Below, one piece after another: positions 53,077 through 62,280 of a DNA stretch of 64,000 nucleotides. The notes below the pieces were generated by a model, which was not told where the DNA came from, searched no databases, and worked only from the letters and a program-made list of their open reading frames with translations. Positions within the stretch are counted from its first letter, which is position 1; the number at the start of each line of letters is the position of its first letter. The translations under genes were made by a program, and so were the position numbers. Where the stretch lies: the NCBI RefSeq assembly GCF_900111675.1, contig NZ_FOHO01000005.1, positions 62,001 through 126,000 of the forward strand, given 5' to 3'. Origin of the DNA: Paracoccus homiensis (GTDB lineage: Bacteria; Pseudomonadota; Alphaproteobacteria; Rhodobacterales; Rhodobacteraceae).

Positions 53077-54276
53077 TTACATCAGCTCTTTCAGGTTTGC
53101 GGCCTCGCGCACGGCTTGCGGGTCGGGCGATTTCCCGGCCTCGATCAGGCGCTTGCCGATCATGTAGGCGCGGGCATCATTCAGCGCATCCACCGCGATC
53201 AGCCGCCCCCCCGCGTAATACCAGACCGAGCCACCATGCGCCCCGTCGCCCGACCGCGTCACGATACGGTCGTAACCCGTGCCCAGCCCGGCGATCTGCA
53301 ATTTGGCGTCGAACTGATCCGACCAGAACCACGGCCTTGCCTGATAGGCCCGCCCCGCACCCAGCATGTTGTCGGCCACGCATTCGGCCATATCGATGGC
53401 ATTGCCGACGCTTTCCAGCCGAATTCGCCCGCCCGCATGCGGAAAGCTGGCGCAATCGCCCGCCGTCCAGATCGCCGGGTCCGAACTGCGGCCAAGTTCA
53501 TCGGCGGCAATGCCATTGTCCAGATGCAGGCCTGCCGCCTCGGCCAGATCGGTGCGCGGGGTCACGCCGATGCCCGCGACGACCAGATCGGCGGGCAGAT
53601 GCCGCCCATCGGCCAGATGCACCCCGTCGACGCGATCCTGGCCGGTCAGTCGGGCGATGGCGGTATCTTCAAGGATGGTGACGCCGTGATGGCGGTGCAG
53701 ATCGCGGATCATGTCGGCAGTCTGCGGTGCCGCGACACGGCCCAGGATGCGCGGCGCGGCCTCGATCAGCGTGACCTCCAGCCCCAGCTTGCGGGCAACG
53801 GCCGCCGCCTCCAGCCCGATATAGCCGCCGCCGATCACGATCAGCCGGCGCCCCGCCTGCATCTGCGGGGCAAGCGCGTCCACGTCGCCCAGATCGCGCA
53901 CGACATGCACCCCGTCCAGATCGCCCCCCATCGCGGCGGGCAGATGCCGGGGCGCCGCCCCCAGCGTCAGCGCCAGCGCGTCATAGGGCACGCGCCCCTT
54001 GTCGGTCACGACAGCATGGCCCGCATGATCGATCGCCGTCACCCATTCGCCAAGGCGCAACGCGACACGCTGTTCCGCCCACCAATCCGCCCCGCGCAGC
54101 AACAGCCGGTCCAGCCCCATCTGTCCCAGCAGATAGGCCTTGGACAGCGGCGGACGCTGATAAGGCGCAACGGTTTCCCCGCCGATGACGGTGATCGCGC
54201 CCTCATGGCCTTTGGCACGCAGCCTTGCCGCCATTGATGCCGCCGCCTGCCCGGCCCCGACAATCACGATATCCAT
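53077..54276 (-). CDS. FAD-dependent ferredoxin-reductase-type oxidoreductase
   Basis: A 399-residue FAD/NAD(P) reductase of the rubredoxin/ferredoxin reductase (dioxygenase-component) group. FAD loop VIVGAGQAAASMAARLR, PYQRPPLSKAYLLG, NAD loop VIGGGYIGLEAAAVARKLG, and FAD-binding AIWTAGDCASFPH are visible. No ferredoxin or oxygenase gene is nearby, so its electron acceptor is unknown. The start is set by the FAD loop; ribosome site is weak. Divergent from the peroxiredoxin, 80 bases apart. Confidence 0.9.
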   Translation of the reverse strand: MDIVIVGAGQAAASMAARLRAKGHEGAITVIGGETVAPYQRPPLSKAYLLGQMGLDRLLLRGADWWAEQRVALRLGEWVTAIDHAGHAVVTDKGRVPYDALALTLGAAPRHLPAAMGGDLDGVHVVRDLGDVDALAPQMQAGRRLIVIGGGYIGLEAAAVARKLGLEVTLIEAAPRILGRVAAPQTADMIRDLHRHHGVTILEDTAIARLTGQDRVDGVHLADGRHLPADLVVAGIGVTPRTDLAEAAGLHLDNGIAADELGRSSDPAIWTAGDCASFPHAGGRIRLESVGNAIDMAECVADNMLGAGRAYQARPWFWSDQFDAKLQIAGLGTGYDRIVTRSGDGAHGGSVWYYAGGRLIAVDALNDARAYMIGKRLIEAGKSPDPQAVREAANLKELM

Positions 54277-54356
54277 AAGGGCCCCCGCCGCTGGTCTGTC
54301 TTCGGGCTGCACCCTATAGTCGCGGCGAATCCGTTGCAATTCATGGAGAACGCGCA

Positions 54357-54842
54357 ATGAGCATCCAAATCGGCGACAGCTTTCCCAAAGGCGCCCTGCT
54401 GAAAGTCGGCGAGAACGGCCCCGAGGCCGTTGACACCGCCAGCCTGTCGGAAGGCCGCGTGGTGATCTTCGGCCTGCCCGGCGCCTTTACCGGCACCTGC
54501 ACCAACGCCCATATGCCCAGCTTCGTGCGCACCGCCGATGCGTTCCGCGCCAAGGGCTTTCAGCGCATCGTCTGCCTGACCGTCAACGACCCCTTCGTCT
54601 GCGACGCCTGGGCAAGCTCGACCGGGGCGCCGGATGCCGGGATCGAGGTTCTGGCCGATGCCGATGGCAGCGTGACCAAGGCACTGGGCCTTGATTTCGA
54701 CGCGCCCGGTGCAGGGCTTTACGGCCGCTGCAAGCGTTTTGGCGCATTGCTGCGCGACGGCAAGGTCGAGGTGATCGACGTGGAAGACAGCCCCGGCACC
54801 TGCGGCATCAGCGGCGGTGAGGCGCTGTTGGAAAAGGCCTGA
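54357..54842 (+). CDS. Peroxiredoxin, Prx5 type
   Basis: Thiol peroxidase of 161 residues that reduces hydrogen peroxide or organic peroxides. Peroxidatic Cys48 in LPGAFTGTCTNAHMPSF; LTVNDPFVCDAW supplies a second Cys. There is no fused glutaredoxin domain, so an external thiol donor is needed; a separate glutaredoxin is encoded at 58857. Closed by a strong terminator at 54863. Confidence 0.94.
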   Translation: MSIQIGDSFPKGALLKVGENGPEAVDTASLSEGRVVIFGLPGAFTGTCTNAHMPSFVRTADAFRAKGFQRIVCLTVNDPFVCDAWASSTGAPDAGIEVLADADGSVTKALGLDFDAPGAGLYGRCKRFGALLRDGKVEVIDVEDSPGTCGISGGEALLEKA

Positions 54843-54862
54843 TCGCAAGGCCCTGAAACAGG

Positions 54863-54892
54863 AAAGGCGCATCCCCGCGGATGCGCCTTTTT
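54863..54892 (+). terminator. Terminator after the peroxiredoxin gene
   Basis: AAAGGCGCATCC-CCG-CGGATGCGCCTTTTT: a long perfect stem with a T run. The A run on the other side allows action on the convergent acyltransferase transcript too. Confidence 0.9.
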
Positions 54893-54944
54893 CATCGGTT
54901 CGGGCATGGCGCCACCATCGCAGGCCCGTGCAGGGACCGGCGAC

Positions 54945-56054
54945 CTAACCGCCGATGACACCCGCGACCCGCCGCTTCGGCCAGACGGCCGCCAGCCACC
55001 TTTCGACCCATTTCGCCTGTGTCATCGCGCGCCATGCGGGCCGATGCAGCAGCAAGGCGCCGATCAGAACCATGATCGACAGCTCGGCCAGGATCACGAT
55101 CAGATAGATCGCGCGGCTGGCATCGAACACCACAAGCAGGTTGCTGGCCGCATAGCACAGGACCAGCGTGCAGCAAAAACTGAACAGGGAATTGCTGCCG
55201 ATCGAGGCGATATTGCGCAGCAGCCGCGATGTGACCGGAACATCAGGCGCGTTCAGCCGATCCAGCACATAGACCACCAGAACAAGATCCACGATCCGCA
55301 GCGCCCCAAGCCCATATTTCGACGAGAAGTTGTGCACGATCCACGCGTTTTCCTTCATGTAGTGGATCACGAAAAAATAAAGCAACAACGCCCATCCAAC
55401 CGTTCGCAATGGCGGCAACGCCGCCCGCACCCGGTCAAGATGCATGCCGACGACCACCGCACCAAAGAACAGGAACTGCCACGCCATCGGCGAGACGAAG
55501 AACCGATCCGGCTCTTGTCCCGGATCAAGAACCACAAGGCTGAGACCATAAAGCCCAAGCGACGCGACGATCGTATAGCGCCAACGCGCCTGCAACAGGA
55601 CGAAAACGGGCAATATCACCAGGAAGATGATATAGACATTCAGCACGTTGAAATAGGGAATGGGCGCGAACAGGAACAGCGTGCCGGTCATCGCCGACCA
55701 GAGACCCGGCTGAAGGTTGTGGATCTCGGCGTTCACACCGGCATGGTTGAACGCCAGCACCACGGCCGCCACCACGAAAAAGGCGATGGCATTGAACAGC
55801 CACAATTGCAGCGCCCGCGCCCAGCCCTTCTGCAACAGGCCCGACGCGCCCTGCCGCTGCAGGGTCCGCGTATAGACGATGCCGCAGATCAGGCCGCTGA
55901 ATGCGACGAAGATATCGGCGCCATGAAAGAAGAACCCGAGACGCGGATAATAATGCCCATGATCCGCCAGCAGGGCCGGACCGCACATCGTGTGCGTCAC
56001 TGTCAACAACAGGATCGCAAATCCACGGATGACGTCTATTCGATTGTCGCGCAT
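54945..56054 (-). CDS. OpgC-domain membrane acyltransferase
   Basis: Polytopic protein of 369 residues with about ten hydrophobic segments. N-terminal RIDVIRGFAILLLTVTHTMCGP and FFFHGADIFVAFSGLICGIVYTR match the OpgC family, which adds succinyl or other groups to periplasmic glucans or other glycopolymers. No opgGH genes are in the window, so the substrate is open. ATG 56054 starts the family; upstream lie two hairpins and hemH on the same strand. Confidence 0.87.
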   Translation of the reverse strand: MRDNRIDVIRGFAILLLTVTHTMCGPALLADHGHYYPRLGFFFHGADIFVAFSGLICGIVYTRTLQRQGASGLLQKGWARALQLWLFNAIAFFVVAAVVLAFNHAGVNAEIHNLQPGLWSAMTGTLFLFAPIPYFNVLNVYIIFLVILPVFVLLQARWRYTIVASLGLYGLSLVVLDPGQEPDRFFVSPMAWQFLFFGAVVVGMHLDRVRAALPPLRTVGWALLLYFFVIHYMKENAWIVHNFSSKYGLGALRIVDLVLVVYVLDRLNAPDVPVTSRLLRNIASIGSNSLFSFCCTLVLCYAASNLLVVFDASRAIYLIVILAELSIMVLIGALLLHRPAWRAMTQAKWVERWLAAVWPKRRVAGVIGG

Positions 56055-56077
56055 TGACCAAAAACCTTGCAACCTGT

Positions 56078-56107
56078 GAAGCGCATCAACCCTCAGTGAT
56101 GCGCTTC
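56078..56107 (-). promoter_or_regulatory. Leader stem-loop upstream of the OpgC-type gene
   Basis: An 11-base perfect inverted repeat GAAGCGCATCA / TGATGCGCTTC with an eight-base loop lies about 25 bases before the start codon of the acyltransferase. No T-tract follows. It could be a regulatory leader hairpin or an operator. Confidence 0.5.
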
Positions 56108-56131
56108 TGCAGATTCCGCAAGGCTTTTGCA

Positions 56132-56152
56132 GCACCGCGAAACTCGCGGTGC
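56132..56152 (-). terminator. Stem-loop after hemH
   Basis: GCACCGCGA-AAC-TCGCGGTGC is a perfect nine-base stem 25 bases past the hemH stop. The T-tract is absent on the minus strand, so termination strength is uncertain. Confidence 0.5.
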
Positions 56153-56177
56153 GATTTTGGCAGGCCGCCGCGCGGGT

Positions 56178-57227
56178 CTAGCTTCGGCTCACCCAGCCGC
56201 CGATATTTTCGCGGATGACGTTCATCATCACCTCGATATGGGCCGGATCGTCGTTCAGGCAGGGGATATAGGTGAAATCCTTGCCACCGGCCTCTTCATA
56301 GCTTTCGCGGATCTCGCCGTTGATCTCTTCCAGGGTCTCGATGCAATCGGCGGCGAAAGCGGGCGAGATGACGGCGATGTCGTCGTGACCCTGCCGCGCC
56401 AGTTCCGCGACATGCTCGACGGTATAGGGGCGCAGCCATTCCTCGCGGCCAAAGACCGACTGGAAGGTGGTGTCGACAATGCCATCTTCCCAGCCCAATG
56501 CCTCTTGAAGCAGGCGCGAAGTCTTCTGGCACTGGCAGTGATAGGGATCGCCCTGCATCAGATAGCGCTTGGGCATCCCGTGATAGGACGCGACCAGTTT
56601 GCCGGGCTTGCGATCGCCAAGGCAGCGCCGCACGCTGTCGGCCAGCGCGGCGATATAGTCGGGCCGGTCGAAATAGGGATCGCAGGTCCGAACCGAGGGC
56701 TGCCAGGTCTGTTCCATCAGCGCGCGGAACAGCTGGTCATTCGCCGTGGCCGAGGTCGCCCCCGCATATTGCGGATAAAGCGGCAGGAACACGATCCGGC
56801 GGCACCCAGCCTTGACCATCCGGTCCAGCACCTCGTGCGTCGAGGGGTTGCCATAGCGCATGCAGAATTCGACCATGACCTGCTCGCCCCATTCGGCATG
56901 GGCCCGCGCGCGCAGGGCCTCGGTCTGGTCGCGGGTGATGGTCATCAGCGGGCTTTCGCCCTTTTCCTCGTTCCAGATCAGCTTGTAATTCGCACCGGAA
57001 CTGAAAGGCCGTTTGGTCAGGATGATCCCCTGCAACAGCGGCTGCCATTTCCAGCGCGGCAGATCGATGACCCGGCGATCCGACAGGAATTCGTTCAGAT
57101 AGCGCCGCATCGACCAATAATCATATCCGTCGGGCGTGCCCAGATTGGCGATCAGGATGCCCGTTCTGGCGGGCTTGATCTTCGGATGATCGGCGGGGGC
57201 ATGGGCAGGCGCAGAGGCTGGCGTCAT
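56178..57227 (-). CDS. hemH: Ferrochelatase
   Basis: Inserts Fe2+ into protoporphyrin IX, the last step of heme synthesis. 349 residues with GILIANLGTPDGYDYWSMRRYL, YPQYAGATSATAND, the metal-site His in LVASYHGMPKRYL, and FQSVFGREEWLRPYT. The cysteines in YHCQCQKTSRLL resemble the region of other alphaproteobacterial enzymes. ATG 57227 overlaps the stop of the methyltransferase-like gene (ATGA). Confidence 0.95.
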   Translation of the reverse strand: MTPASAPAHAPADHPKIKPARTGILIANLGTPDGYDYWSMRRYLNEFLSDRRVIDLPRWKWQPLLQGIILTKRPFSSGANYKLIWNEEKGESPLMTITRDQTEALRARAHAEWGEQVMVEFCMRYGNPSTHEVLDRMVKAGCRRIVFLPLYPQYAGATSATANDQLFRALMEQTWQPSVRTCDPYFDRPDYIAALADSVRRCLGDRKPGKLVASYHGMPKRYLMQGDPYHCQCQKTSRLLQEALGWEDGIVDTTFQSVFGREEWLRPYTVEHVAELARQGHDDIAVISPAFAADCIETLEEINGEIRESYEEAGGKDFTYIPCLNDDPAHIEVMMNVIRENIGGWVSRS

Positions 57228-58078
57228 GATTGTTTCCTGATTTCGTTCAGCGCGTCGGCAAGGCTTTTTCGGGCCGATCCCGGACGCAGGGGCTTTTGCT
57301 GCGTGTCCGAGGGTGCCCATCCGGTCAGAAAAACCAGATCGAAGGTGGCGGCGATACGGGACGGATCGTCGCGGTCGGGATGGGCCCCGGCGTAAATGGC
57401 GGCGGCGCGGGCCAGAACCTCGCGCCGGGTGGGGCGGCGCAGGCGGGCCGCGATGGCGTTACCCTCGCCCATCGCCCGCAGATCGCGCGCCAGATGCAGC
57501 AGGTCACGATAGCTGGCGCGCTGGCTGACCAGATCGGCAACCGGCAAGGCCAGTCCGGCGCGGTGCAGAAGCCCGCCCAGATCGCGGATCTCGCCCATCG
57601 GCAGGATGCGCGGCGACAGCCCGCCCGTCACCTCGGCCTCGGCCTGGGCCAGCGCCGCGCGGGCTTCGTGCAGGGTCTGGCCACCGAAACAGGCGGCAAT
57701 GAACAGGCCGTCCTCGCGCAGCGCGTGACGCGACTGGACGATTTGCCCGACCGGATCATCGGCCCAATGCAGCGACATCGCGTGGATCACCAGATCATGC
57801 GCGCCGGGCCGAAGATCCAGCACCGCATCGTCGGGGACGATGGTCGCGGTCGGGAAATACCCGCGCCACAGCTCGGGAAAGCCGGTCACCACGGCGGGTG
57901 CGGTAAAGCTTCTGTTAATCTCACCCAGCCTATCTTCGATCTCATCGGCGGCGATTCGGTGGAGCAGATCGACATGACCCTGACGCATCGCGCGCTGGCG
58001 ATTGCGGATCAGGGCGGTGCGGTCTGTCAGCGCCGGGCGCGCGGCGTCGGGACCAGAGGAAGCAGAGGGGATGTTCAT
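57224..58078 (-). CDS. SAM methyltransferase-like protein without a glycine motif I
   Basis: A 284-residue protein of the BioC/NDUFAF5-like group. The methyltransferase-11 late motifs are visible (HDLVIHAMSLHWADDPVGQIVQSRHALREDGLFIAACFGG), but the position of the SAM-binding glycine loop reads VVTGFPELWRGYFPTATIV with no GxGxG. NDUFAF5 is a hydroxylase-type relative, so the activity here is uncertain. Its ATG overlaps the divergent comF ATG by two bases (CATG) and its stop couples to hemH. Confidence 0.75.
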   Translation of the reverse strand: MNIPSASSGPDAARPALTDRTALIRNRQRAMRQGHVDLLHRIAADEIEDRLGEINRSFTAPAVVTGFPELWRGYFPTATIVPDDAVLDLRPGAHDLVIHAMSLHWADDPVGQIVQSRHALREDGLFIAACFGGQTLHEARAALAQAEAEVTGGLSPRILPMGEIRDLGGLLHRAGLALPVADLVSQRASYRDLLHLARDLRAMGEGNAIAARLRRPTRREVLARAAAIYAGAHPDRDDPSRIAATFDLVFLTGWAPSDTQQKPLRPGSARKSLADALNEIRKQS

Positions 58079-58826
58079 GGGGATGCAACATAGGGTGCTT
58101 GCTGCGCCGATGAAAGCCGCCCTGCGCCTACTTTATCCGCCGCAATGTCTGTCCTGCGGCGATCCCGTCGCCACTGGCCAGGCACAGCTTTGCACCAAAT
58201 GCTGGCCCGATGCGAAGTTCATTCAGGGCTGCGCCTGCAACAGCTGTGGCGCACCCCTTCCCGGACAGACCGATACCGACGTCATTTGCGACGACTGCCT
58301 TGCAATCCCGCGTCCGTGGCAGGCAGGCCGCGCGGCCATGGTCTATGGCGGGACGGGACGGCAATTGATCCTGGCGCTGAAACATGGTGACCGGCCCGAT
58401 CTGGCCCCGCATCTTGGCCGCTGGCTGGCCGAGGCGGCCGCGCCCCTGACCACCGGCGATACGATCGTCGCGCCGGTGCCGTTGCACCTGCGCAGGCTGT
58501 TGAAGCGCAAATACAATCAGGCCGCCCTGCTGGCAGATCACGTCGCACGCAGGCACCGGCTTCTGCATATTCCCGATCTGTTGCTGAGGGGTCGGCACAC
58601 CCCCGCGCAGGACCACCGTGGCGTTCTGGATCGTTTCGCAAATATCGCGGGTGCGCTTCAGATCAATCCCCGCTGCGCGGGACGCATCGCCGGCAGGCCC
58701 GTTCTGCTGATCGATGACGTGATGACCTCGGGCGCGACGCTGGCCGCGGCGACACAGGTGCTGCAGGATGCCGGGGCGGGGCCAATTTCGGTCGCGGTTC
58801 TGGCAAGGGCGGTCAAGGATGACTAG
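58077..58826 (+). CDS. comF: ComF-family phosphoribosyltransferase-like protein
   Basis: A 249-residue protein with an N-terminal zinc-ribbon region (YPPQCLSCGD, LCTKCW, CACNSCGAPL, VICDDCLA) and a C-terminal PRTase loop VLLIDDVMTSGATLAAAT. ComF acts in DNA uptake in naturally competent species; in others the role is unclear. ATG 58077 has AGGGG six bases upstream; an ATG two codons later (58083) is possible. It leads the plus-strand run comF-grxC-nitrilase-marR. Confidence 0.88.
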   Translation: MGMQHRVLAAPMKAALRLLYPPQCLSCGDPVATGQAQLCTKCWPDAKFIQGCACNSCGAPLPGQTDTDVICDDCLAIPRPWQAGRAAMVYGGTGRQLILALKHGDRPDLAPHLGRWLAEAAAPLTTGDTIVAPVPLHLRRLLKRKYNQAALLADHVARRHRLLHIPDLLLRGRHTPAQDHRGVLDRFANIAGALQINPRCAGRIAGRPVLLIDDVMTSGATLAAATQVLQDAGAGPISVAVLARAVKDD

Positions 58827-58856
58827 ATAACGCCTGACCACCAGACAGAGGCTAAC

Positions 58857-59129
58857 ATGACCACCCAGAACGTCGAGATCTACACCACCCGTACCTGCCC
58901 CTTCTGCATTCAGGCGAAATCGCTGCTGAAGCAGAAAGGCGTCAGCTTTTCGGAAACCGATGTCGGGTCGGACCCGTCCAAGCGTGCCGCGATGACCCAG
59001 CGTGCGAAGGGCCGCCGTACAGTGCCGCAGATCTTCATCGGGCAAACCCATGTGGGTGGCTGTGACGATCTCTATGCGCTGGAACGCGCGGGCAAGCTGG
59101 ACGCGCTGCTGAAGGGCAAGGCCGCGTGA
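58857..59129 (+). CDS. grxC: Glutaredoxin 3
   Basis: Thiol-disulfide oxidoreductase of 90 residues using glutathione. The active site is TCPFC (Cys14, Cys17) instead of the more usual CPYC, with the cis-Pro motif TVPQIFIG and the glutathione-binding GGCDDLYALE. Its stop overlaps the GTG start of the next gene (GTGA). Confidence 0.95.
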   Translation: MTTQNVEIYTTRTCPFCIQAKSLLKQKGVSFSETDVGSDPSKRAAMTQRAKGRRTVPQIFIGQTHVGGCDDLYALERAGKLDALLKGKAA

Positions 59130-60013
59130 AGGATGCCTCGGCACTGAATGTCGCGCTGTTGCAATTGACCTCGGGCGATGACCCGCAGGTCAATCTGCCC
59201 CGGACCATCGCCTTGTTTCGGCAGGCGGTGGAACAGGGCGCGGATTTCGTGCTGACGCCGGAAGTGACCAATATCGTGTCGCCCGACCGCGGCTGGCAGG
59301 CGAAAACCCTGCGCCACGAGACCGACGATCCGACCCTTGCCGCCTTACGGGCCGAGGCCGCACAGGCAGGTGTCTGGCTGCTGATAGGGTCGCTTGCGCT
59401 GAAGGGCGACGACCCAGCCGATGACCGCTTTGTCAATCGCAGCTTTCTGATCGCGCCAGATGGCCGCATCGCCGCGCGCTATGACAAGCTGCATATGTTC
59501 GATGTCAGCATTTCCGACACCGAAACCTACCGTGAAAGCGCGGCCTACCGCCCCGGCGACCGCGCCACGCTGGCCGATATGAACGGCATCGGGATCGGCA
59601 TGACGATCTGCTACGATCTGCGGTTTCCGCATCTTTACCGGCGACTGGCGCAGGCCGGGGCGCGGATCCTGACCGTACCCTCGGCCTTCAGTCCCGTCAC
59701 CGGCGAAGCCCATTGGGAGGTTCTGTTGCGCGCGCGGGCCATCGAGACCGGATGCTTCATCCTAGCACCTGCACAATGCGGCACCCATGCCGCGCCGAAC
59801 AGCCCCGACCGGCGTCCGCGCCGCAGCCACGGCCACAGCCTGATCGTGGATCCGTGGGGAACGGTGCTGCACGACGCCGGTGTGACGCAAGGTGTGACGA
59901 TACATCGGCTTGACCTTCGGGCAGTTAACGGGGCACGGTCTCGCATCCCGTCCCTGACCCATGACCGCCCTTTCGACGGCCCCCGAGGCAATGAACAAGA
60001 CCGCGACAAGTAA
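59126..60013 (+). CDS. Carbon-nitrogen hydrolase (nitrilase family, Nit-like)
   Basis: Nitrilase-superfamily amidase of 295 residues. The catalytic Glu46 (LTPEVTNI), Lys121 (RYDKLHMFDV) and Cys162 (MTICYDLRFPHLYRRLA) are all present. Nit homologues repair deaminated glutathione, which would suit the glutaredoxin next door; that substrate is inference. Start is GTG at 59126, coupled to grxC. Confidence 0.88.
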   Translation: MKDASALNVALLQLTSGDDPQVNLPRTIALFRQAVEQGADFVLTPEVTNIVSPDRGWQAKTLRHETDDPTLAALRAEAAQAGVWLLIGSLALKGDDPADDRFVNRSFLIAPDGRIAARYDKLHMFDVSISDTETYRESAAYRPGDRATLADMNGIGIGMTICYDLRFPHLYRRLAQAGARILTVPSAFSPVTGEAHWEVLLRARAIETGCFILAPAQCGTHAAPNSPDRRPRRSHGHSLIVDPWGTVLHDAGVTQGVTIHRLDLRAVNGARSRIPSLTHDRPFDGPRGNEQDRDK

Positions 60014-60461
60014 CGAAAAAAATCAGGCAGAAGACAGGCTGGCCGCCAGCCTGTTCGCCGAGGTGTTCATCACCGACCAGCTGTCGCGCAACCTGATCAG
60101 CCGCGCGCTGCCGCGCGGTATGCAGATCTCGCATTTCTCGGTGCTGAACCTGCTGGCCCATCTTGGCGAGGAACGCACCCCCGCCCAACTGGCCGAGGCG
60201 TTTCACGTCACGCGCGGGGCCATGACCAACACATTGTCGCGGCTGGAATGGGCGGGGCATATCCACATCCGGCCAGACTGGGACGATGCGCGGCGCAAAT
60301 TCGTCTCGATCAGTCCGGCTGGACGGGCCGCCCGCGATGCGGCAACCGCGGCCTTCATGCCGCTGATTGCCGATGTGGTCCGCGATATCGGGATAGAGCG
60401 CGTGCGCGTCGCCCTGCCCGTCCTGCGCGAATTGCGGCGCAGGCTGGAAGGCGGGAACTAG
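59991..60461 (+). CDS. MarR-family transcriptional regulator
   Basis: Winged-helix regulator of 156 residues: [65 protein letters not shown] fits MarR helix-turn-helix and wing. The start overlaps the nitrilase gene; ATG 59991 has GAGG close upstream, while ATG 59961 would add ten residues. The stop overlaps the convergent ubiG stop by four bases. Ligand and targets unknown. Confidence 0.85.
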   Translation: MNKTATSNEKNQAEDRLAASLFAEVFITDQLSRNLISRALPRGMQISHFSVLNLLAHLGEERTPAQLAEAFHVTRGAMTNTLSRLEWAGHIHIRPDWDDARRKFVSISPAGRAARDAATAAFMPLIADVVRDIGIERVRVALPVLRELRRRLEGGN

Positions 60462-61192
60462 ACCGTGCGGCGACCGCTGATGGCGTAGTTCACCGTCAGG
60501 TCGCGATCAGACAGGCTCCATCCCCAGGTGATCGGGTTGAACACCATGCCGCGGCGGTCGACCGGCGCCAGCCCGGCCTGCACCATCATTTGCGCCAGCT
60601 CTTCGGGCGTGATGAAGCGGTCCCAGTCATGGGTGCCCTTGGGCAGCCAGCGCATGACCCATTCCGCCCCGATGATCGCCGCGCCAAAACTTTTCACGGT
60701 CCGGTTCAGCGTCGACATCAGGACCAGCCCGCCGGGCCTGGCAAGATCGTGACAGGTGGCCACAAACTCGGCCGGTTCGGCGACATGCTCGACGATTTCA
60801 AGCGCCAGAACCACGTCGAACGCCTCATCATCCTGCAACAGCGACTCGGCCGTGGTGGCGCGATAGTCGATCTTCAGCCCCTGCTGTTCGGCGTGAAGGC
60901 GGGCCACGGCGATATTCCCCTCGGCGGCATCGGCGCCGACCACGGTCGCGCCCAGCCGCGCCATCGGTTCCGAAATCAGCCCGCCCCCGCAGCCGATATC
61001 AAGGATGCGCAACCCGTCAAACGGGCGCGGTGCGTTGCGATCCAGTCCGAATTCCGCCGCGATTTGCGTCACGATATAATCCAGCCGCACCGGGTTCATC
61101 ATGTGCAGCGGCTTGAACTTGCCCTTGGTGTCCCACCATTCGGCGGCCATCGCCTCGAACTTGGCGATCTCTGCGGGGTCGATACTGGTCAT
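60458..61192 (-). CDS. ubiG: Ubiquinone biosynthesis O-methyltransferase UbiG
   Basis: SAM-dependent methyltransferase of 244 residues for both O-methylations in ubiquinone synthesis. Motif [33 protein letters not shown] and [34 protein letters not shown] are typical. It faces pip across a 47-base divergent gap. Confidence 0.96.
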   Translation of the reverse strand: MTSIDPAEIAKFEAMAAEWWDTKGKFKPLHMMNPVRLDYIVTQIAAEFGLDRNAPRPFDGLRILDIGCGGGLISEPMARLGATVVGADAAEGNIAVARLHAEQQGLKIDYRATTAESLLQDDEAFDVVLALEIVEHVAEPAEFVATCHDLARPGGLVLMSTLNRTVKSFGAAIIGAEWVMRWLPKGTHDWDRFITPEELAQMMVQAGLAPVDRRGMVFNPITWGWSLSDRDLTVNYAISGRRTV

Positions 61193-61239
61193 GTCGGGTC
61201 CTTCTGGCGGGCGGTGGCATCTGAGTCTATACTGATTTG

Positions 61240-62208
61240 ATGGACAGATTGGCAGGACAAATCGCCGCGTCTCAAAGCCGCCTCTACCCTACCGGAGAGC
61301 CGTTCCGGAGGCATCATATCGATGTCGGCGACGGCCATGTTCTGTATGTCGAGGAATGTGGAAATCCCGAAGGTCGCCCGGTCGTCGTGCTGCATGGCGG
61401 GCCGGGGGGCGGGTGCAGCCCGTTCATGCGACAGTTCTTCAACCCCGAACATTACCGCGTGATTCTGTTCGATCAGCGTGGCTGTGGCCGGTCGCGGCCG
61501 GTCGCATCGGTGCAGGCAAACACGACCCAGCATCTGATCGCCGATATCGAGGTGATTCGCACGACGCTGAACATTCAGAACTGGCTTCTGTTCGGGGGAA
61601 GCTGGGGCGCTACACTGGCGCTTGCCTATGCCCAGTCCCATCCGGATCGCGCCACCGGCCTGATCCTGCGCGGCGTTTTTCTGGGGCGCCAGCAGGAACT
61701 GGACTGGTTTTACGGCGGTGGCGCCGGACGCTTTTTCCCGGATCTGTGGGCGCGGTTCTGCGATCCGATCCCCGAAGGTGAACGGCACGACCTGATCGGC
61801 GCCTATCATCGACGGTTGTTTTCCGATGATCGCGGTCGGCAACAGCGCTTCGCCCTGCCTTGGCTGATGTGGGAAAACGCGCTGGCCGGGCTGCAATCCG
61901 CCGCCGCCAGCCATGCGCCGCCGGAATATGCCCGTGCCTTCGCGCGGCTGGAAAACCACTATTTCGCCAATCGCTGTTTCCTCGACGAAAATCAGCTTCT
62001 GAAGAACCGCGGCCGGATCGCGCATCTGCCCGCGGTGATCGTGCAGGGCCGCTATGACATGGTCTGCCCGCCGCAAAGCGCCTGGGACCTTGCACAGGGT
62101 TGGGATGGCTGCGAGCTGCGCATCGTTCCCGCATCGGGTCACGCCCTGTCCGAACCACGCATCGCCAGCGAACTGGTGCGCACGATGAACGAGCTGATGG
62201 ACAGCTGA
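61240..62208 (+). CDS. pip: Proline iminopeptidase
   Basis: Alpha/beta-hydrolase of peptidase family S33, releasing N-terminal proline. 322 residues with oxyanion motif [22 protein letters not shown], nucleophile Ser121 in [15 protein letters not shown], the Asp in [12 protein letters not shown] and the His in [11 protein letters not shown] 61240 is used; TTG directly precedes it. Ends at a bidirectional terminator shared with infB. Confidence 0.94.
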   Translation: MDRLAGQIAASQSRLYPTGEPFRRHHIDVGDGHVLYVEECGNPEGRPVVVLHGGPGGGCSPFMRQFFNPEHYRVILFDQRGCGRSRPVASVQANTTQHLIADIEVIRTTLNIQNWLLFGGSWGATLALAYAQSHPDRATGLILRGVFLGRQQELDWFYGGGAGRFFPDLWARFCDPIPEGERHDLIGAYHRRLFSDDRGRQQRFALPWLMWENALAGLQSAAASHAPPEYARAFARLENHYFANRCFLDENQLLKNRGRIAHLPAVIVQGRYDMVCPPQSAWDLAQGWDGCELRIVPASGHALSEPRIASELVRTMNELMDS

Positions 62209-62230
62209 TCCTGCCCTTCACCCGCAATGA

Positions 62231-62258
62231 AAAAGGGGCGCCCTTCGGCGCCCCTTTT
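62231..62258. terminator. Bidirectional terminator between pip and infB
   Basis: AAAAGGGGCGCC-CTTC-GGCGCCCCTTTT has a perfect stem with A and T tracts on both sides, so it can end both convergent transcripts. Confidence 0.9.
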
Positions 62259-62280
62259 ACCATTTGTCTGTCGGCGGCGC

